The position numbers and the translations under genes were made by a program. This document shows, piece after piece, positions 1-13,600 of a stretch of DNA of 64,000 nt. Within the stretch, counting starts at the first letter, position 1, and every line of letters starts with the position of its first letter. Origin of the DNA: Galaxea fascicularis. Lineage: Eukaryota > Cnidaria > Anthozoa > Scleractinia > Euphylliidae. The notes beneath the pieces are model-generated. The model worked only from the letters and a program-made list of their open reading frames with translations. It made no database searches and had not been told where the DNA came from. Location: contig OX419347.1 of assembly GCA_948470475.1 (NCBI GenBank), forward strand, positions 344,501-408,500, written 5' to 3'.

Positions 1-585
1 TACATTCACGTCTTTATCATAAGAAATCGTTCAGTCACTTGAGAAAAATTGCCAAAGGCAGAAAGCACCCGCCTTCTTGGCTTGCTAGCTTCCTTCGTTT
101 CTCTTTTCTGGTGTTCTGCTGATGCGTTTTTGTTCTTTATCAAAATAGTCTCCAAAACGTGTTGTTTAATATTAAAAAAATGAGGCGAACTGAGGCGTAT
201 CATCACTACAGCAGAAAAGACCGCTCTTAAAATAAAATCGTTAAAAACGTCAAAATATGCGTCTGGATGCAAATGAGCGACTTACCTAATAACAGACCCC
301 TAAGAGCAAATTTATTTCGAATTCCATTTTCATCCTTTCTGACGTCTTTGTCTTACGCTTTCTTGTAACTGAGTTGAAATGGTTGTGGAAAAGTTATCAA
401 GACGTTTGCAAAAGGCACGTTTTGTTTTCTAAAGTATCTCCTATTTTCATGAAAGTTTTGAAATATTAATTACCTTCGGCAAGCTACCTGTCAAGAAGGT
501 ACAATTCAACAAAAGTGAGATTTGCATATAGAATGTTATAAAATCTTTTAAATAAACTCGACATTTTTCTTCTGTTCTTACTCAC
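1..585. other. Intron of the TPR gene, no exon recognised
   Basis: This stretch lies downstream of the TPR exon's splice donor on the minus strand, so it should be intronic. An 88-codon minus-strand open frame at 6-272 has no recognisable domain and no flanking splice logic, so I do not call it a gene. Confidence 0.4.
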
Positions 586-1264
586 CCAGTTTGTACTTGA
601 GGCACGCGACCAATTTTTCGTAGTAGTTAATGCTTTCTCTGATATTTCCAAGCAAATGATAAATATTTCCTAGACTAGCACAAGCTTTGCCTTCACCGTC
701 CAAATCCTTCAGTTCTTTAGCAACATTAAGTCGCCTCTGGTGATAATACACAGCTTGATCAAAGTCATTTCTTTGTTCGAAAATATTTCCTAGATTATTT
801 AGCAGCTTTGCTTCTCCAAGCTTATCGTTCAGTTCCTTTACAAGTCTCAAACCCTCTTCGTAGCACTCAACCGCACGATCTAAGTCTCCAATCCGCCGGT
901 AGGTGCATCCTAAATTACAATACGCTCTTTTCTCAGCACGCTTGTTTTGTAGAGACTTCGCAATATTTAGGTGCCTTTCATGGCAGCTTCTCGCGTCGAA
1001 GAACTTAGACGTTTTATAATACAGTATTCCTAAACTACTTAAGGCTTCTCCTTCGTTGGCCATGTCTTTAGCCTTGTTATAAGCACGGATTTTTCGCTCG
1101 AAATATTTCACTTGTTCGCCAAAGGACCTGTTATGTTCACCAGAGTTCATTGCGTCACTGTGTCGCTTTTCCTGTAATGGTTTTTCGTCCATTATCAACG
1201 GCATATCTCCATCTTTCGGTGGCTTTAGGGGCTCGTCGCCTGCTTCGACAATTTTCTTACTCAT
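586..1264 (-). CDS. TPR-repeat protein, 5' coding exon (partial gene)
   Basis: An open frame from an ATG at 1264 ends at a strong splice donor (CTGG|GTGAGTAAG) at 585/586, giving 226 codons plus one base. After a charged, probably disordered N-terminus of about 60 residues it holds four consecutive ~40-residue tetratricopeptide repeats with the expected small and aromatic positions (for example NNLGNIFEQRNDFDQAVYYH). Repeats of 40 residues are typical of the LGN/TTC28-like group, in which helical pairs act as protein-binding scaffolds; this family is greatly expanded in cnidarians (family knowledge). The gene continues leftwards beyond an intron; I found no convincing second exon before the window edge. 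It cannot be assigned to a named orthologue, and the binding partner is unknown. The TPR call is firm; the start codon is likely but unproven. Confidence 0.8.
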
Positions 1265-1869
1265 GTGTGTTGAACAAACGCTAAATAATTGCCCCCTGTC
1301 AGTGAAAACTCCTTGTCACTGGGCTCAAAATGAATTCAGTTTACCGAAACACGTTTTGTGGTTTGGGGCGTTTGCCAAGTTTATTTAATTAAAAGTATTA
1401 ACCTAAACACGTCACAAAAGTAATTCACTTCCTCTAATTCACATGACTTCCATCAAAAGACCAATCTCAATTGAAATCCGAGTCTGCAAAGGCTTAAGTT
1501 TTGAGTGCGATAAAAGGCTCCATGGTAATCCCTGCTGTCTTCAAAAAAAGGCCCTTAAAATGTTTTACACAATAAAGAAAATGGAAGGTTTCTAGCAGGA
1601 GATTTCCCTGCCATTCTTGTATTCTCTCATTTTCGTATTTTCTTACCGTAATGACGGAATTGAACAAAACTTCGCGACATAAATCAGGTAAAACGAAAAC
1701 AGCAGCGACACAAAGAGAAATGTCTATACGCACGACAGATTGTTTAGCGGACCACAGTCAAAGGGTACAACAACCCTTTTCCCCATATTCAGCACCAAAG
1801 TTCTTACAAAGAAAACGATTTGGGATACGGAGGAAGAAATTGGTGTGGCACGTTGATGTTACACTGGGA

Positions 1870-2142
1870 ACAATTGGCCGTTCCGAAATTCAAAAGGGAA
1901 CTGGGGCGAGTTTCAAAACCATGGTTTTGGGGGACGCTGTCACAAAATTAGAGACATTTGAATGGATTTTGAGCGATGTTTCAAGGTCCATACCTTGGTC
2001 TCTATACAACCTAAAAGAATCAAACTTGGTCAAACGACCAATCTTAATGTTATCTTTCATGTGATGGTGTCAATTTATCGATTACTTCAAAATTTGAAAC
2101 TCGCCCCAGTTCCCTTTTGAATTTCGGAACGGCCAATAGCGC
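1870..2142. mobile_element. Foldback/MITE with ~44-bp inverted arms
   Basis: The arm at about 1875-1918 (beginning TTGGCCGTTCCGAAATTCAA) recurs as its near-perfect reverse complement at about 2093-2138, around a ~170-bp centre. Such arms are typical of non-autonomous DNA transposons. No transposase frame is present, and the superfamily is not identifiable by eye. Confidence 0.6.
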
Positions 2143-2149
2143 CCACGTA

Positions 2150-2285
2150 TAGAGCGTTTTCAATCACGTGAACAGCAGCCATATTGGTTTAATGAAACAA
2201 AAGAAAGGTTTTGCATAAAAATAGAGATCAATTCCCAGAGGGTCAGCATGGTACACCAATATGGCCGCCGTTCCTTTGTTTTCGC
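2150..2285. mobile_element. MITE family A, copy 1
   Basis: The segment starting GAGCGTTTTCAATCACGTGA and ending near TTTGTTTTCGCC matches a second copy at 41383-41522, including the shared internal stretches AATGAAACAAAAGAAAG and CAATTCCCAG. The second copy has clear terminal inverted repeats, so this is a short non-autonomous DNA transposon family. Confidence 0.55.
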
Positions 2286-2340
2286 CCTAAAAAAAACTAA
2301 ATTGGATCGAAATGGACAAATCAGAAAAAGGCAGTGTTTC

Positions 2341-2384
<44 letters not shown>
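2341..2384. repeat. (AAT)n microsatellite
   Basis: A run of about fourteen ATA/AAT triplets. Similar tracts at 10563-10603 and 28033-28096 form the 3' tails of tRNA-derived SINEs, so this one may also mark an old SINE tail. Confidence 0.85.
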
Positions 2385-2411
<27 letters not shown>

Positions 2412-2482
2412 GCCATAGGGGTTTCAAATGCGCGTTACAAAGAGCAAACTGTATACAATATAAATTAGGTATAATATGGGTG

Positions 2483-2516
<34 letters not shown>

Positions 2517-2934
2517 TCGAAGACAACTAATTAATTTAAGGTATGAATAAAATTTATAAAAGTGTAAATAATAACACAACTTTGAAATAATTTTACATAA
2601 TAATGTATCAGTTTTGTAACTTTTTAAGTTACATTCATCAATTTTCAAACCAGAGTAGCATCAAACCATGTCTGATTGTCCACCTGGTTGCAGTGTAAAC
2701 TTGAACATACCGTTTTGAAGATTAATTGAAAACCAGTAAAAGCAGATCGTCTTTTGACCAGCACTGCCGGCGGCTATAGCTTGTTTCGAAGCGTATTTTC
2801 TATTCCGATTATAAGCCCTCTCGGATATAGGTCCTTCCGAAGCCACTGCTTGCACATAAGTCTGCGAGAGTGAAAGGAACGCGCAGAATAAACAGTAACT
2901 TGTCCTCCTTTATCTTGAAATAAACTGGCCAACT

Positions 2935-3476
2935 ACAGTCGAACCTCTACTAATGCCGGCCACCTCAGTATAAGGGTCATTTATTTTTGTCCAGGTAAAT
3001 GGTCCATGTAATCATTCTTATTTTAACCTCTCTACAACGGTCATCTTTCCACAACGGCAACGGTGACTAAAGCGCGTCGCTACTGCAAAAGTAAACCTCT
3101 CGAAAACGGCCAGTTAATTAAGGACAGTGTAACTACACAAATTTCCATTGTAAATGGTCATGTTGACTGAAGGAACAAAGTCAGAAATGAACTACTCGAG
3201 GTAACTGACGAAGCGACGAAGACATCACTGCTGCATAAGACGAAGCATATGCAAACTGATGTACTTACTTTTCCCTTGTTTTGTTTTATTAACATTTTTG
3301 GCAGTTTTTTTTGGTACTGATATGTATCACGATTGTGTTACTTATCTATATGCTACAACCATCACCATTTTTTTAAAATAAAAATGTCCTCACCCCTACC
3401 TCCCTATAACGGCCACCTCTCCACAACGGCAACTCTGTCCCTAACGTGGCCGTTTATTAAGGAGAGGTTCGACTCT
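2935..3476. mobile_element. Non-autonomous pogo/Tigger-like element
   Basis: The left end reads CAGTCGAACCTCTAC after a TA; the right end reads GAGAGGTTCGACTC followed by TA. The inverted ends, the TA dinucleotide on both sides and the internal arrays of CCTCT/ACAACGGC half-repeats match the Tigger (Tc1/mariner superfamily) terminal style. No transposase frame remains in the ~540 bp. Confidence 0.65.
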
Positions 3477-5439
3477 AATTGTGGTTGGGTCGCCTAACAC
3501 TTAGTAGTACAGTCACTGTGTAAATATCCAGGACAAACTTCAAGTGTCAGCTGAAAACTATTCTTACTTCAAAAACTTTACAGCGAGGAATGCATGTAGT
3601 TATTGGGACTATGCTGATTATCAAGGTTAAAGTCCTGTTGATATGATTCATTTGTATGTTGATACCTTTTGGGATTGAACACAGAATATTCCGTAGAAGG
3701 GTCATCAAATAACCTTCATTTTTTAGTTTTATTCAGAAAAGCTCTAATGTCTTCTTGGAGAAATTTTGAAAGTCGTTTTGGAGGCTGTTGGACCTGAAAT
3801 GATCTATTCTACGTTTTACAGTGATACATAAAAGAACCGTGCGCTACCCAACAGGTGTCACTGTGACCTGGCCGATTGCGTGACCTTTTACTTTTGATTG
3901 CTCTTTCAAGATTTTTTTCTGATTATTCGACAGAAAACATTGCTTAATTCGCTTGTCAGCTAGAGAGACTTATTGGAATAAGATATTATTGTCAATTCCA
4001 TGTGATTCTATGGGATAGAAATGATTTTCGTGCGATTTTCTTCCCTTTGTTTACATTTGTTTTCGCTTTGTCTACTTTCACTTTCTGTTGCGTACGGCGT
4101 CCGAGTGGCTCCAGTTAAAATTGTATTACACGCCAGCGTTTTAATTGGCAGAGCTTAAACGTCAGATCTTACAAAAACAATTTCCTTTCTTTTATGTAGT
4201 ATAATTGTTTTTTTCAATTTGTAAAATACCAGGATCGATTTAGGGCGGGTAAAGTTGGGCATTATTTTCAAGTTCGAAACGACATATGAGGAGAGGGTAC
4301 GCAAGGAAGGCCAGAAACTATATTATTAAAATCATTTTGCTGAATCTTTTTACACAGTCTTGAAGCCTTGGAAGTCTTCTAAACATGTGAGGAAGATGAA
4401 GTTAATAGGAGCTTTTGCGCGTCCGTAATGTTTTCTTAAATTTGTTGGAAATTTAGACTAATTTCATGAATAAAAATTGTATTTTTTTGCGAATTTTCGA
4501 ATTTTTCTAAATTTCTTAAAATGTAAAGCGCTTGGGGATTTCTTAATACCATTTCTTGAAATAATTCACTCAAAGGGTTGTTTGGGTGATATTAGCAAAA
4601 ATCCGATTTTTTGGAACTGATTTGAGATTCGCGATATATTTCGACATTGGCTCTTAAGTAATCAAAGGCTCCTTCGAGCTACCTCATGGTATGTGGTAAT
4701 TATTGTATGAAGTGCTGCCTTTTGTGTGTTGTGGAACTGAGTACAATTTGGAAAATATGTGTATTTGATGCCAGCAAGTGAGGACTTCACCTTTTTACTT
4801 CGTAATACGTAGAAAGTCCCAGCAAGAGAGGAACTCGACGAAAGCTTCATTGAAGCCTTTCGTCCCCTGGCTTTGCCCATATTCAGCACAGCCAGTTGAG
4901 GGTTTCGACGATGCTTCTGTCCCTTAATATATCAGAGACTTATTATCAGCATTTCCTGTGTAAACTACGCCTATGGCTCTGACACTTCGACACACTAGCA
5001 GATCGAAGCCAATTCTGCAAAGACACCACTCAATTTTCGAGCGACAGCACTTAAAACCATGTGCTTTGTCATGTGACAATTTCCGAACAGCTTCCGAAAT
5101 ATTAAGAGCGCATTTAATTTTATATCATACGTCCCGCGAATTTTTTTTTACAAAATTCAAAATGCAAACAGTAGAAGGAGGGCAGCTTACCTTTCTCTCC
5201 AGACCATAAGGCGTTCATCCCGAAGACTTCGTTTTGGGCATTCTTGCTAAGACTGATCGATTCCTCAGCGTCCAAATGTATCTTGGAGACATCGTCACTT
5301 TTTAGACTTTAAAACTCATTTCCTTCCACTCGAGCATTCTTGAGCACATTTCCTCTTCGTTCGTGAGATCTTCAGAAGTGTGTTTTCATCAAAGATGGAG
5401 CGAAAGAAAACGAAACCCCGCCTTGACAATCATTACAGA

Positions 5440-5806
5440 GTTTTAGCAGTGAGGACGGCAACGGCAACGGGAACGCTACAAAACAATTGTCTTAATGAGC
5501 AAAAACAATCGCTATGCACGTGCGTTTTACAGTTTTGTACATTTCTTTGCCGTCATCTGCAAAACAACAACGTCAAATGACCAAATTTTATGTTTTCTCG
5601 AGAACGTGAGCATATGGCGGCAAAGTTATCTTTCTTTTTCCTTGCTTTAACGCTGTTCAGAGTAATTCAGTTCCTGGACAGTTTGTCAGCATTTTCCAAG
5701 TTAAACAAATTTCAATGATTGAGAAAGAGTTACAGAAACGAGAAGTTATATTTTAAAGTGATGTTTTCGTTGCCGTCTCCGTCGTCGCTGCTAAAACTCC
5801 CTATTA
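5440..5806. mobile_element. MITE family B, copy 1
   Basis: It begins with ACGGCAACGGCAACGGGAACG and ends in the inverse style (CGTTGCCGTCTCCGTCGTCG, then CTAAAACTCCC). A related element with the same ends and the same inner AATGAGC and TTTGCCG motifs lies at 59996-60234. Confidence 0.5.
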
Positions 5807-7082
5807 CGCCAGGCTCGACACTACATACGCTATTTGGGGAACATGTACTGTTGCTTAGTCCCACCTCTCCCCCCAGGGGAAAACCTGTTGAATTCACATT
5901 TAATGCGCTTTTAATGCGCATTTAATGCATAAATTAATTTTTTTACGGGAACCTCATGGTATGACAATACCATGAGGTAAAAAGGAAGTGATTTAAAGCG
6001 AAAGCCCCAGCCCCACCCACTGCGCGGTCCCTGCTCTGGGCAACCCGCCATGTTTTACTTTCCTGTTTGTAGGGATGGTTCTTTTTGCTTTGGAAGACGA
6101 CTTGTCTTCTATCAACACAATATTCATTTGGTAAAAAAGAAAGTGCTGTTTCCCTTAACACTCTCGAAAGTGGCTCTTGTGATCTAAAATGTAAATGAGA
6201 AAAAGACTTCAATCGGACTATTTGCTTTCAGCCAATTTCCTTTGACTGGCTTTGGTCCTGGCAGAATGAAAGGTAGAAATATATGATTAAGTGCAAGCAA
6301 AGTTTTAATTAAAAATTTCATGACATTTATCTTTTCATTTTAAAAGTTTGCTTGATGTTTCTGTTGACCAAACTGGAGATACAGGTCGGTAAGGACAAAG
6401 CGAGGTGTGAGGGATGCTTTAAGCTTGCGTGCATGTTTAAGACGATCAAAGAGGAGTCACATAAACACACACAAGATACATCCTATTTACAATAATATCA
6501 TACAAAACAAATATGGAGCATAACATGACTTGCACATCGCATACAGATTTTCAACCCAACCCCAACTTTTGATTGCGCTCACATGTTAAATAGACATCTG
6601 CAGACCCCCCTTTTGTACGCCTTATAACTTTAACTACCAAGTCGTATATATATTACTTGAATTATTTTCTGAAAACATCAACCCTTCCATCCACAAAGCC
6701 AAACCAGGATTTCAGGGATACACTTTTAAACTGCTCGACCCTGGCGGTGGTCCAGCTGGTTTGGGTTAGAAAAATCTGAGAACCATTAGCCACTGGGCGA
6801 CTTGTAATAAAAGAGGTTTGGAGATAGTATTGATGAAGAGAAATTCAACCAGTTTTGAATTTAGTTGATCCCAAAAAAGAAACGAAAAAAAAAATTCCCT
6901 GATAAAAGCTCGGTAATCATAGCATTGGTATAAAGAGGCTACCACGACACCATTTGACTAGAATATTTCAGTTAAACTCCACCAATTCATGGACTAGTTT
7001 CACTAATTTATCAATTTGTTGATAAAATTCGGAACGACATCTATCAACCTAATGATCTGATTTGAATTTTGCTGTGACTTCA

Positions 7083-7266
7083 GGGGGGCGTTTCTCAAAA
7101 GTCCCGAAAAGCCATTCCCAAAAATACTATGATTTTGAGATACGAAAGGAGAAGTTTATTGAAAAATTTCATACCTGGAAACGTCTTCGTTTTCACGGTA
7201 CGTCGGAAATTATGGCACCCGAAATAGGCCCGAAAAGTTTCGGGGTTTCGAGAAACGCACGCCAGG
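7083..7266. mobile_element. Short element with terminal inverted repeats
   Basis: The left end GGGGGGCGTTTCTCAAAAG is mirrored by the right end CGAGAAACGCACGCC, with the internal half-site CCCGAAA on both sides. The length of about 180 bp and absence of coding capacity fit a MITE. Confidence 0.5.
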
Positions 7267-7852
7267 GTTGACTTGAAAGATTAATACGAAATCCATTGAG
7301 AAATCGAGTAATTGGATTATTTAATGGACAAAAATCTTGTACCGCAATAGTTTTAAGTATATGACATCCCTTTATGCATTTTCTAAAAGCTAAAGTGATG
7401 AATAATTGCCTGAACTAAAACCAAAAACAATTTCCCATAGGAACTCGAGAAAATAAATTTGAAAGTTCAGAGAAATTGTGCAAACACGGGTAAAATTTTA
7501 TCACCAGTTTCATTTCACCAGGACCGTTTAAGTGTTTCATATGAACTTTAAAATTTGTTTTCGACATTTGGTGTTGTTAGAAATGATTTCTTTTGAGAAG
7601 ATATTTGAAACAGTCGTACAGAAGTTTGTACTATAATGTAAACAATCTCGGTACAAAGTTTTGTCCACTCGTTACTCGAACCTCTGGTGGATTTCTTCTT
7701 AATAAAACTAATTTTAGTACTACTCAATTTACCGATACCTATCAAAAATGTTTGCTTATATTTTATTGTTACCTTTGAGGCCACTAAAAAGGAAATAAAT
7801 ACAATATTGCCCGCAACGAGGAACTATTAAAAATGTTCTTCATTCTCTTTCA

Positions 7853-10563
7853 TCAAACGGCGATATTTTCTGGGTTGGCTAAAGTTGCCAAGCTTTTATG
7901 TGACTTTGTAAGCGTCAGGTTGATCTTCTTTTCCATCAGCTCCTGTCGTATTTCTTTTAGTTCCTTTTGAGCAGCGTCGCGATTCTGAAATCAAATAATA
8001 CAAAGTATTAATGCATGGAACGGCATGGTAAAGTGTAACGCCAAATGATACGGGAGGGAGGGGTACTCGACACAAATCTTACGCGGGGAGGCTCCGCCCT
8101 GAGGTCCAACCGCTTACTCTTTTATATACCATTTCTACCAGAAAAGGTACCCCTTTCGTATACCTTCCACTGAAAAATAGTACCCCTATCGGGTGGAGCC
8201 TCCCCGTATAGGCCATTATAGGGAGTACCCCTCGGCCAAATGATAACAGCACTTGCTACGTCCGTCACGCAAATGGCCGGCTCCAGAGAAGCAGAGACTC
8301 GAGGAGTTCAAGGGAGGATCAGTTATGAACGAATCAACCTTTGAGAAGAGAAAGAGGAAGACAGCAATTGCGGAGGTTTTACTTTCTTACATCCCAGTTT
8401 ATACGCGTGCACGACATCGCTTTTCTTGCCGTCAATCTTTATTATATCATCGCTTTCTTGAAAACTGTGCGTAAGTGGCGACCTACCTTCATTTCTGCCG
8501 TAAGTTTCATTTGGAGTTCTTCGATTCGCCTCCTTAATTCTTCCACCTCATGTTGTAGCCTTACAAGAGACATTCGTTGGTTTGTCTGCAGAGAGAACAC
8601 AAAATGATTAGTAAAGACATACGTTACCCTGCCCTGAAAATCTTGAAATGTGAAAACGTAACCAAAGAAACAACTGAAGGACTACTGTCTGGCTATCTGG
8701 ACGTCATGGAAGTAACGCCAGAGTGAAAGGTAAATGACTAGACATTCTAGTCTTCTCGGATAAGGACGATAAACCACAGGTCCCCTCTCACAACTCTTCA
8801 CAATTGATTCTGTGGGACGTTACAGAACCAGTAGGGACGTAACGAACCCTGACTGTGACCAACCCTAGTGCTGCCCTTGAGTTAGTGCTTCACATAGGGA
8901 TAACGTCATTGTGCCTTTCTGCCTTGGACAGAATTGTCCAAGAAAATTGGTATGAAAGGGCAGCTTCGAAATTAAAGAGACTCGTTTATTTTAAAAACGT
9001 AATGGTGGGTTTCTCATTAAAAAGTGCGTCACCCTTATCGAAGTGGGTAAGTTGATTCCAATAATTCTGGGATCCTGTTTTCTTGAAGAAATACTGAGCA
9101 AAATTATGTCCATCATAGCAAATTACACTGAAATCGTATGTTCATTACCTTCTCCGACGGTGACTTGTAGTCGCTTCCTACTGCAGGCTTGTTACCTTCA
9201 CGTTCTACCAGTGCATTTAAAAAGGGACACAAAACTTTAAGAGATCATAAAGGGCTTCAAGGAAAGGCATTCCTACTGATACCTAATATGTAAGAGGGTG
9301 ACGGGTTAAACACTGTAGTCCCCGCAAAGGGCCTTAGTTGGTTACCGACACCAATCGCCATAATATGACTGTTGGCCTTTAACGCTTTCACCAAGAATGG
9401 AAATAATAACACGGAGATAATGAAAGAGTCCCAGAATTCAGAAGATGTATGCGCGTATTGACATCAGCGTATACGCAAAATACGCTCGTATGATACGCGT
9501 ATGCGTAGTTCGGATATATCTGAGCTGCACTGTATGTAATTCAAGCAGGGCAACAGCAATGGTTACCGTAGACTTTTAACGCAAACATCATGTAAACGAA
9601 AAGATGAAACAATAGAGGATTTCTGGGGACCTGTAGCCTGAATTTTTTGGAGTTACAAGCTAAACCGGAGCTTGCGCAAAATGCTAACTTTTTCTCTCGC
9701 TGCACGCTCATTATTAGCGTGCGTCGCAAACGAACTAAACACTAGTTAAGTCCGTCTGCGAATTAGTGCATGATCGTCTTTCACAGGTCACTGTGTGGAT
9801 GCGGCATATGTACTCAAATATGACCGACTCGTTAGATTTGCCCCATCCATACAGTGACCTGTGAAAGACGATATTGTGCACTGATTCGCAGACGGTACTA
9901 ACTAGCGTTTAATTCACAGCCACCGTCTGCACGTCAGCTGCACGCTCACTGCAGCACTGCACGCGCTATCTCTCCCCAGTATCTCTACAAATCCCTAATG
10001 CCTGGATACAGGAATTGCGGTTTCTGAGTGTTCCAAGATCAGTTTAAATATAAGCTAGAAGGAATCAATGTGAGACTTTCAAATGACTGCAGTATCGTAC
10101 TGGTAACTCACCTTTACTATCCAAGTATGACATGAGAGCCTTGTGTTGGACATCTACTTCATGTCTTAATCTGTTAACTTGTTCATCCAATGCACCTGTT
10201 TTCCTCTTCTCATCAAAAAACTTTTTCTTCCAAATATTCTTGGCTGTACAAAAACATACGAAAGCATGTTAGATGACTTCAACACAAATTCTGCAGCTTC
10301 TGCCAACACCTACAGAAGTAAACCACAACCTGAATCCAACCTGCATTTAAATTCCAGTCCACCCATTTAACCCTTAAGAGTGACGAAAGTTTAATTTCGC
10401 CTTAAAGTAGCACTGGTCAATCAAACGTAAAGGTTGTGAGAAAAAAGGAAGTGATCAACAAGTATCAAGGGTCTCGATTGTTTAACAAATTCTCATCATT
10501 ATCAGAAAATAATGTATGAAGAACAGTGTGGAGAATATACATGCTGATATTAGCATTTAAAGG

Positions 10564-10604
<41 letters not shown>

Positions 10605-13600
10605 TTATTACTTATTATGCACAAATTAGCATGTGAATATGATCAAATGTGCGTTACAATAATAAGTTTTACAATTCGAAATCTTTACAATTCTCAAATA
10701 AAACTAAATCAAATCAAATGTTGGTTTTTGGAGAGAGGGGGACACTGGCGTACCCAGAGAAAAACCTCTCGGAGCAGAGTAGAGAACCAACAAACTCAGC
10801 CCACTTATGATGCCGAATCTGAGAATCAAACCCGGGACACATTGGTGGAAGGCGATCGCTCTCACGCTCTCTCAGGATTACACACTGGAATAGACATACA
10901 TGAAAACATTAAAATCTACCTTGATGAGCACATCTTCACTATTATTTTTTACAATTAATTTTATAAATCATTAACGCTAATGAGTGTTGCACTTACACTG
11001 ATTCCGTTTCTGCATCATCTGATTCTGTAACATCTTTGCATGTCTCACTTTCCCTTCCCTCTCCTTTTCCATATCCACTCTGGCATTCTTTGCTTTCCTC
11101 AGCTCAGCCTTTAACTCCTCAATCTCATATCGCTTCTTTTGCTTGGCTGATGCAGTGTCCTGTCCTACTTCTTTCTCTCTCCTTTGTGGGTATTTCATAG
11201 GGGGTGGTGTGGGGACCTTAGGTATTTGAGGTACCTTGAATTTGTCTTCCAAATTTTCTATAGGCTTCTTGGCAGGCCTTTTCCCCATTTTCTTGGCTTT
11301 AGTAGCATTACCAGCTGCAGTACCCTTTGTGCCATCTTGCTTGGCATTATCTGCTACGCCTTGTTTGCTGCCATCTTTACCTGAAAGTCCTACAATTTCA
11401 TCCTCAGTTAGTAAAGTGTCCTTCACATTTCCTTCACCATCTGCATCACCATCTTCCACAGCAGCGTTGTAACTATTGTTCATGTGATCATTTCCTGCCA
11501 GTCCATGGTCGCCAAAATCTGAAAGCTGAAGAAAATTGTCTGGTCCAAATGCACCTTCCCTGAAACAAAACAAAACAAAAAACACCTATGTCAACAAACT
11601 TTCATGTCAGTTTAAAGTAGATTCATTGTGAAAGATAAAACACTTACCTATCAGATAATCCATTAGTGAGCTGAGTGTCATATTCCACTTCAAAATCCCC
11701 ATTCATAACTTGCTGTCTATTTCCCTTAGCAGGTGAAGGAAACTGCACAAACTTTGACCTCTCCTCTACTTCATTTAAGCTTGGAGGTGATTCCACACGG
11801 CTCACTGTCACCTCACCAAAAACAGTGGAGGTATTTTGATCCTCAAAGTGTTCCTCATTGATTACTTGATTATCTCCTATTGAGTGACCTGGCAGCTCCT
11901 TAGGCTGTGCCCGCTCAAGAGGGGGAGACCTAGACCTTTCTCTCTTCTTCTTTTTTGCTCCTTTAAGTTCACCCTTCTTCTTCTTGTCAGCCACTGCCTC
12001 TTTCTCTGCAGCTTTTCTGAAGTTCTTTGAGTCTTCAGAATGGCTCTCCCTTTCAGAGGGAAGTACTGGAGCGACTGGTTGCTGGGGTAAAGGAGAGGCA
12101 ATGACACGCCCAGAGGGAATGGGTGTAGGAGGAGAGATCAATGCCCCACCTGGACCAGTAACAGGTAAGCCTTGATAAACTTCTGGTTGAATAAACTTAA
12201 CAGTTTTAGGTTCTGATTGATTACTGCCAGATGAACCACTGCTACTTTTCTTTTGTATCTTACTCTTTCTCATCTTGGATGGGACAGCACTTGCCATTTC
12301 CCGATGTTCATCTTGACCTTCATTTTGCTGATTATCATTCTGCTCTACTCTCTCTTTTAACACAGCCCTACCATCCTCATCATTTTCAGACGACCCTCCG
12401 CTCCCATCTTCCAACAACTGATACCTGCCAGCATGCTCAAGGGACCTCTCATTGTCACTACCTCCTTCATCGTCAGATATTGACTTGTTAGATCTGTGAA
12501 AAGCCTCAACATCTCTTCTTTGCAGATCCGTCTGATCGATTTGTGCACTCTGCTGTCCAGGTATATATCCTCCCACCACCATGTGTGGTCCTGCTTGTGG
12601 ATACTGCATGTAACCTCCTGGTATCCCTGGAAACTGATGAGGATGCTGCACAGAAGCCATTCCAGCTGTGAAAATAATTTGTGATGGTGTAGCAAAGTCA
12701 ATGTACTGTAAAAATCGTCTGAATGGAACGGTTGAACACTTAATCTCTCGACATACTGACTCAGGTTACAGCAACAATTAACCAGTCAGAACACTTATCT
12801 TCAGGATTAAATTAAAATGGTTAGCCTGAACAGACACCCAAAAAAACTAAAACATTTTTTACATTTACCTGTGGTGAGTCCATGTGTCTGTATAACAGTA
12901 TTTGCAGCATTCTCCACTGGCTTCGCCACAGACTCATGTGTACCAGGTAGTATAAAAATCTCAGGGGTGTAGGACTGGTTCAGAGAAAAAATGTCATTAA
13001 TAAAACTAAAAAGGACTCTGCCCCATGTTATATTAGGGAGCTTACACAACAGGATGGCTGGAACACTCAGGACGGCAGAATGAAGAAAATGTGTCGCGTA
13101 AGATTGGGAATCCATAGTCTCGCGCCACATTTTTTCGTCATTCTGCCGTCCTGTTGCGTAAGTTCCCTATTATTAAGGAAGAGCAATCACCATGTGATTA
13201 ACAGTAAGCTCTTCAGGATACCCTTCTTGGAAAAATGACAGAAAGGCAATAAACTACATGTACATGTACATGTACTTCTGCTATACATGTGCTATCAACA
13301 GTTTACTGTGGAGCACTATTAGGCAATTTACAAGTTCAGAAACAGCTGAATCAACTGGCTGAAAATAACAAATAAAGATGTGAGAAATATTTTAAGATGA
13401 GTAGCCAAATGAGGTGACTGATTATGGCACACTTAGTTGCTAATTCAGCCACAGAAAGAAAATAACAACTTGGCCTCCTTCCTTCTTATACAACCTAAGT
13501 CTATTGTGATGTAATTTGTGGTAAGTAACAAACATCCAAAGCAAAATGTCATTAGTGTTGTCAGCAATATTTCAAGCAATCAATTACATGTAAATGTGGG

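Larger units (their letters stand above)
1265..7852. other. Gene-free, repeat-rich intergenic stretch
   Basis: No coding exon could be supported between the TPR gene start and the SPATA1 stop codon. The stretch holds a foldback at 1870-2142, a MITE at 2150-2285 related to one at 41383-41522, an (AAT)n tract, a Tigger-like element at 2935-3476, and two further inverted-repeat elements near 5440-5806 and 7083-7266. The remainder is AT-rich with only short noise frames. Confidence 0.6.

Noticed and set aside
4662..5209. Open frames on both strands between the TPR gene and SPATA1
   Set aside because: Neither shows a recognisable domain, splice signals or codon character; the two lie head to head without promoter evidence.
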